Under the pieces are notes generated by a model. That model had not been told where the DNA came from. It saw nothing but the letters and a program-made list of their open reading frames with translations, and made no database searches. A stretch of DNA of 64,000 nucleotides from the NCBI GenBank assembly GCA_013398275.1, contig VZSE01005864.1, positions 782,372 through 846,371 of the forward strand, read 5' to 3'. The position numbers and the translations under genes were made by a program. Shown here piece by piece: positions 59,808-64,000 of this stretch. Position 1 is the stretch's first letter, and each line of letters starts with the position of its first letter. This stretch comes from Promerops cafer. Taxonomy: Eukaryota > Chordata > Aves > Passeriformes > Nectariniidae.

Positions 59808-59819
59808 ATTCCTGACAGC

Positions 59820-59920
59820 TGTAAGAGCTGGTGCAGAGTACTAAGAGTGGGCTTGTACCAGAGTTATGAAAACAGATGTGGAAGAGAGAATTTCTGTCCC
59901 AAAGAGCTTACAGAAATGGT
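59820..59920. repeat. Possible ancient amniote interspersed repeat fragment
   Basis: TTATGAAAACAGATGTGGAA and ATTTCTGTCCCAAAGAGCTTACAG resemble the old pattern 'ACAAACACATAACAAAAAGACAGTCCCTGCCCCAAAGAGCTTACAATCT', the same family as suggested at 54380-54475. Uncertain. Confidence 0.35.
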
Positions 59921-60116
59921 AAAGGAGTTTTGTATCCATTTTGGCTTGAAGTTTTTCTAGGCTTTGTGATCAGATTTTATTTACCTCAAGTCAGTTTGTC
60001 CAGTTTTAATATTATTCAGGAATATAGGAGGAAAATGCTTTAATATTACTGATTTCATTGAAAATTGCTAATGTGAGCTGCAGAGCAATGCACTGCTCTT
60101 CTTTGGTCCATGACAG

Positions 60117-60306
60117 GATCAGGAATGCCAGTTTGGTATGATTCTGGGATACCTTCAGACAATGTGGATGCAGATTCAGTTCTAGCTCTATTAGCACGCC
60201 CAACTTCTTTAGACAGATCTTGTCATCCTGTGGTCAGCATTGAGACAACAAACATTTCACTCAGCCCACAAACAGTTTCACCAGCAGCATTATTTCCACC
60301 AAACAG
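60117..60306 (+). other. Candidate coding exon, plus strand, unrecognised (best of the group)
   Basis: The acceptor CTCTTCTTTGGTCCATGACAG ends at 60116 and the donor CCAAACAG|GTGAAG follows 60306. Only one of the three frames is open over the 190 bases. It reads GSGMPVWYDSGIPSDNVDAD, SVLALLARPTSLDRSCHPVV, SIETTNISLSPQTVSPAALF and PPN, a Ser/Thr/Pro-rich, disorder-like composition. It enters in phase 1 and leaves in phase 2, and the next candidate (60994-61125) begins in the matching phase, joining through a Ser codon. I do not recognise the protein. Confidence 0.32.
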
Positions 60307-60993
60307 GTGAAGCAGAAAGGAAGGAAGGTACTTCTGTTGAAATACATGGAAAAACTCATACTGTCTCCATAAGGAGTTAGATCAAGTTCCAAGGCTGCAC
60401 GTCAACATTTTTCTGAGCACTTCTGTCTCTGCACAGGGGCCCCTACATCATGTTACATTCCTTCGCAGGGTAAAGGATGTGGGAATTTTTTACCCTTCCA
60501 GAGACAGCTCTCCTTTGAAATCACATTTGTTTTCTCTGTAAGTGCTAGAAAGAAATGGATGGGAAAAGCTCAACAGTGAACTCTAAACTGCCTTTTATGC
60601 TGGCATCATTTTTTGGAGGGGGGAGGAAGGGAGTGTGCGTGCACAGGCACTCACAGCTAAGGTCTTAATTCTATCTCCAGATGCTGTGCATAATCTAGAG
60701 GTTTATCTTAATGAATTATTTCTGTTATTACTGCAGGCAAAGTGAGATTTAATTTGATGTGTGATATATCCCTGGATTAACTACCCTTTGGTTTTATTTG
60801 CTCCATAATGGTGAATTTTTGTTTATAGACCCATTTTGTAATTACATCCCTGAGCTCAGAAGGGCTACAGCAATGCTGCTCCATCCTATAGGAAATCAGG
60901 ATCCAATTCCCTTCTCCCAGTCCTGTTGTCAGCTGTGGCTAAAACAGAAGCAGCACAATATGATGTTCACCATTTTGTCTCCCTTAATTGCAG
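60307..60993. other. Intron-like unique DNA with an AT-rich block
   Basis: The block at 60660-60790 (GGTCTTAATTCTATC, ATCTTAATGAATTATTTCTG, TTTAATTTGATGTG) is repeat-free and may be a conserved non-coding element. No other feature. Confidence 0.3.
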
Positions 60994-61125
60994 TTTTACA
61001 GGACAAAGTACAATGAATGGAAAGACTCTCCTTGGATGGAAAGACTGGGATACCACTTGGGAGGCATATGCAAAATGCCAGAGAATCTTCACCTTGAAAA
61101 ATGGCAACAATGTGTGTTATAACAG
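60994..61125 (+). other. Candidate coding exon, plus strand, unrecognised
   Basis: The acceptor TGTCTCCCTTAATTGCAG ends at 60993. The frame takes one base to finish the codon left open by the 60117-60306 candidate and then reads FTGQSTMNGKTLLGWKDWDT and TWEAYAKCQRIFTLKNGNNV, ending CYN. The proposed donor ATAACAG|GTGCCA is weak, and the frame stays open past it to 61312. A second acceptor (TTTTACAG) lies 8 bases inside. Aromatic-rich content with several Lys and Asn residues; family unknown. Confidence 0.27.
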
Positions 61126-61408
61126 GTGCCAGGAACAGTCAGTTAAGTCCTTCATGATACCTACGTGTTGGAAGTGTCACGGCTCCACAGAGGCTCCAAG
61201 GGTGGCAGAGGGAGCTGTGGGGCATGGCAGCATGTGGAGTAGGGGTTCATTAATTCCTTATTTCCCAGCTTTCGCCCCCTCAGGGGGAAGTCAAGCCTTC
61301 AGCCCATGCTGAAAGATGCAGTGTAGGCTGGAGGTTGGGGCAGTGGAAACTCCTCTCCTTCCTACCCCATCCAGCCTAGCCCAAGCCCTTCCCTGGTCTC
61401 CTATCCAG

Positions 61409-61678
61409 GAGGTCTGGGACCAGCATGTCTTATGCACATCCTTGCAATACCCCCAGCTGTCACAAGAGAAAGAGAAACCTGACCTTGATCCAGCTTATCC
61501 ACTTCCCTGGTGCTCGTGTGGCAAAACCATGAGGGTCCCCCATTCCTGGTCTGATGGGAGAGTTGGGGGGGCTGAGATTCCAGTGCAGCTCCGTGGAGAG
61601 CGGGACACGGCGCTGCGGTCCCAGGAGCTGTGGCAGCACCCACACCCCTGGGAACATATGACACTCATGCACAATCAG
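61409..61678 (+). other. Open frame behind a strong acceptor, plus strand, unrecognised
   Basis: The acceptor CCTTCCCTGGTCTCCTATCCAG ends at 61408. The frame then stays open for 90 codons, starting EVWDQHVLCTSLQYPQLSQE and including EIPVQLRGERDTALRSQELW, up to a weak donor (AATCAG|GTTTCA). About six CpGs cluster near 61590-61625. Its phase (0) does not agree with the preceding candidate exon. Unrecognised. Confidence 0.18.
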
Positions 61679-61899
61679 GTTTCATTGCAATCATGGTATC
61701 TTAATTAGTACTACTTATAACAACAGAAGTCAGCCTAAGTACTGGGAAAAGTCAACGGAAGCAACCAAATCCATCTGGGCATTAGTGTACCCCTTGGAAA
61801 GGGTGGGGGGTTTTGGACTTTTGACCCAAAGCAGCTTTGCCTCGCTCAACCCTTCACTCACAAACCTGCACTCAGCTTGCTGGGGTCCATAAGCTTCGT

Positions 61900-62261
61900 A
61901 TTGTTCAGCCCAGAGAAGAGAAGCTTTAGGATGACCTAATTGTGGTCTTCCAGTACCTGAAGGAGCTGGCAACAGAGCTGGAGAGAGACTATTTACAAGG
62001 GCCTGGAGGACAAGGGGGAATGGCTTCCCACTGACAGAGAGTAGGTTTAGATTAGATATTAGGAGAAAATGCTTCCCTGTGAGGGTGGGTAAGGCCCTGG
62101 CACAGGTTGCCCAGAGAAGCTGTGGCTGCCCCATCCCTGGAAGTGTCCAAGACCAGGTTGGACAGGACTTGGAGCAACCTGGGACAGTGGAAGGGGATTG
62201 GAATGAGATGAGATTTAAGGTCCCTCCCAACCCTAACCATTCTATGGTTCTTTGATTCTGT
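61900..62261 (+). mobile_element. CR1 LINE, 5'-truncated 3' end, plus orientation
   Basis: Runs from TTCAGCCCAGAGAAGAGAAG through CTTCCAGTACCTGAAGGAGC, TTGCCCAGAGAAGCTGTGGC and CCATCCCTGGAAGTGTCCAA to CCCAACCCTAACCATTCTATG. It ends in the degenerate octamers GTTCTTTG and ATTCTGTG. About 360 bases, close to the avian CR1 consensus. The 221-codon minus-strand frame over it is antisense to the element and not a gene. Confidence 0.95.
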
Positions 62262-62508
62262 GGACTGGTCTCCTCCTTCCCAGGGTGACCCACACTGCAG
62301 CAGCAGAGCTGTGCTCCTGCTGGAGCCCTGGGTGATGGAGCACTCACCTTGTAGTGGGGACCTCCATGGGACAAGGCAGCAGCTACAAAATTCAAACTGC
62401 AGATTGTGCTTTCAGAGAGGGAGGTGCTGGGTTCAATCCCTACTCAAAGAGATGCTAAAAAATATTTCCTAGGTACACATCACACTGAAGACAAAGTGTT
62501 TGGTTTTA

Positions 62509-62560
62509 TACTGACAGACAAGAATGTTTGATTTTTTTACTGACAGGCAAGAATGTTTGA
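62509..62560. repeat. 29-bp tandem duplication
   Basis: TACTGACAGACAAGAATGTTTGA at 62509-62531 recurs as TACTGACAGGCAAGAATGTTTGA at 62538-62560, with one mismatch in 23 bases. A T-run separates the two copies. Confidence 0.88.
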
Positions 62561-62708
62561 GGTAATTAAAATGCACAGAACCAAAGCCTCTGGTTTGTAA
62601 AGGGTGCCTGCAGATTTACGTTACACAGCTTGTATTTGTAATTGCTCCTGATATGTCTGTTCTCATACACTCCCATTAAATGTTTATGTCTATTTTTTTT
62701 TTCCCCAG

Positions 62709-62848
62709 CTAATAAAATTAAATGTTGGAAAGCCAAAGCAAAAAATGAAATATGTTGGTCTTGCTTGGACCAGTGCAAGATGGGATATTCAGAGCTGACA
62801 CCAAAGCTGTCTTCAGAATCACCTACTGTTCTGAGAGCAGTGTACTAA
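62709..62848 (+). other. Candidate terminal coding exon, plus strand, unrecognised
   Basis: The acceptor has a pyrimidine tract of about 20 bases (CTATTTTTTTTTTCCCCAG) ending at 62708. After two bases the frame reads NKIKCWKAKAKNEICWSCLD, QCKMGYSELTPKLSSESPTV and LRAVY and stops at TAA 62846-62848. An AATAAA follows 312 bases downstream. It needs an upstream exon ending in phase 1, but the 60994-61125 candidate ends in phase 2. An exon must therefore be missing, or that donor is wrong. The CWxC/C cluster is notable but short. Unrecognised. Confidence 0.27.
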
Positions 62849-63159
62849 AACCCAGCTTCCTGCCTTTTCCCTGTTAAAACCAAACCTGGAGTGTTGTTTT
62901 ACAGCCTTGGGAGTGTGAATTTCAAATGGCCCTTAAGGGTGGAAAGTGATTTAAAAATATTTTTCTAAGAAACTCCAAAACACAAGCAGCATTTTTATGA
63001 GTGAAAATCTAGGAGTATGCGTCAACATTTGCAAATATATCTGAGGGATGCAAGGAACATAAATCCTAGGACTTTAAAATTGTCACAAGGCCAAATTCTT
63101 CTTTCCTTTACCCATATGAGTAGTGTTGCTCTAGTCAATGGATTGAAACACTTTCTGTA

Positions 63160-63165
63160 AATAAA
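63160..63165 (+). terminator. Possible poly(A) signal
   Basis: AATAAA in plus orientation, 312 bases after the TAA of the candidate terminal exon. The hexamer is common in AT-rich DNA, so it is only supportive. Confidence 0.2.
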
Positions 63166-64000
63166 ATGAGTAAGATTTAGCCTGAAGTCTAGAGAAAATA
63201 ATATGAACAATCTTTCTTTCCCCCAGGGAGTAGAAGCCGAGCATTCCTTGGCTTGCCCTGTCCCTGCACAGCCCTCGGGGCAGGATGCACCGTGCTGGCT
63301 GCCCCAAGTGTCGAGTGCCTTCATCCCAGCTCTCGTGGGGCTCCTGGTTCCCTGGCATCACGCTGGTGCTGCAGGGTCTTGTGGCCATTCCCAGACACCT
63401 GTGCCCAGGGCTCTGTCTCTTCCCAGTAGTTTTGCTGGAGGACGGAGGCACCACTGGGATCCTCCACTTATTCCTGCTCTGGGACTTAACTAAAGACCAG
63501 AGGAGCAGAGGGGAGAGAGCAGCAGGACAGAGGTTACCACACTTGCCTTCCTCTGCATGGTCCAGTCAGGGCTGGAGACAGTCAAACCCTTCCAGCACTG
63601 ACTTTGGTTTTCAAGGCCAGAAAGGACCATTGCGATAATCCCATTTGACCTCATCCACCACTGAAAGGGGCTGAGGAACCAACAACATGCTCATGAAATT
63701 AAGCAGAGCTTGCACGGATTTAAAAGATACCACAGAGAATTTAGGCTGGTAATTGCAGCCCTGCTACAAATTTCTTGAGGAAAAAATATTGTGGGGTTTT
63801 TTTTTCCCTAGAGTACTTTTTTTTGCAAGAAGTGGCGTCTGGTACTCACCTGCAACTGCAGCAGGTCATTTACTGGCCCTTTTTCCTATTCTAATAAGGT
63901 ATAATAAATTTAAGACCAGTAAAGAAACGATAAAGATTTGAAGAATATTTTTACAGATTTTGTATGTGCCATGAAAGGCAAATTGTTTGCAACAATTATT
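63166..64000. other. Unique DNA, no gene recognised
   Basis: Contains a perfect minus-strand donor (GCAG|GTGAGT) at about 63850 with a moderate acceptor about 45 bases upstream, but no open frame lies between them. GC-richer at 63.2-63.6 kb, with incidental frames on both strands. Confidence 0.3.

Noticed and set aside
61730..62395. 221-codon minus-strand frame
   Set aside because: Most of it is the antisense strand of the CR1 copy at 61900-62261; this antisense frame recurs over CR1 copies.
62400..62470. GGTTCAATCCC resembling a tRNA B box
   Set aside because: No A box at the right distance and no cloverleaf; a lone B box is common in old SINE debris.
63844..63900. Perfect minus-strand GTGAGT donor
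   Set aside because: The segment back to the nearest acceptor has stops in all three frames; no other evidence of an exon.

Overview
The window is bird genomic DNA. The deciding evidence is four 5'-truncated CR1 LINE copies of the avian type at 28.6, 45.2, 57.9 and 62.0 kb. Their 3' ends carry the conserved stretch next to ATTCTATG-like octamers. A fifth, much older CR1 relative lies at 6.0-6.6 kb, and decayed MIR-type SINE fragments lie at 17.9, 21.9, 32.7 and 43.4 kb. The rest is mostly unique, AT-leaning, CpG-poor DNA, as expected of a large intron or gene-poor interval. No gene, rRNA, tRNA or known microRNA could be named from the sequence.

Layout. 0-2.7 kb: a CpG-rich left edge, a GGTACCCC-type minisatellite (1.44-1.74 kb) and a strong CpG island (2.28-2.59 kb, with one unresolved base), the best promoter candidate in the window. 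3.8 kb: a near-consensus CTCF site. 4.8-28 kb: unique DNA with several AT-rich, TAAT-rich blocks of the kind that often prove to be conserved enhancers, plus MIR relics. 28-41 kb: a scatter of possible minus-strand exons and three small CpG-dense patches (35.1, 38.5, 40.8 kb). 41-60 kb: unique DNA, old repeats, low-complexity tracts and hairpins. 60.1-62.9 kb: a group of possible plus-strand exons ending in a frame with a stop and a poly(A) signal 312 bases downstream.

The possible exons are judged only on splice signals, open frames and phase agreement. None matches a family I recognise. Cryptic splice pairs are common in 64 kb, so each has low confidence; RNA-seq or cross-bird alignment would settle them. 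Nearly all other open frames, including those over 200 codons at 2.05-2.67, 44.6-45.2, 49.0-49.7, 54.6-55.3 and 61.7-62.4 kb, look like chance, GC composition or antisense CR1.

No CRISPR array, prokaryotic operon, intact virus or complete transposon is present. The most promising new material is the two groups of unrecognised exons and the isolated CpG-dense patches beside one of them.
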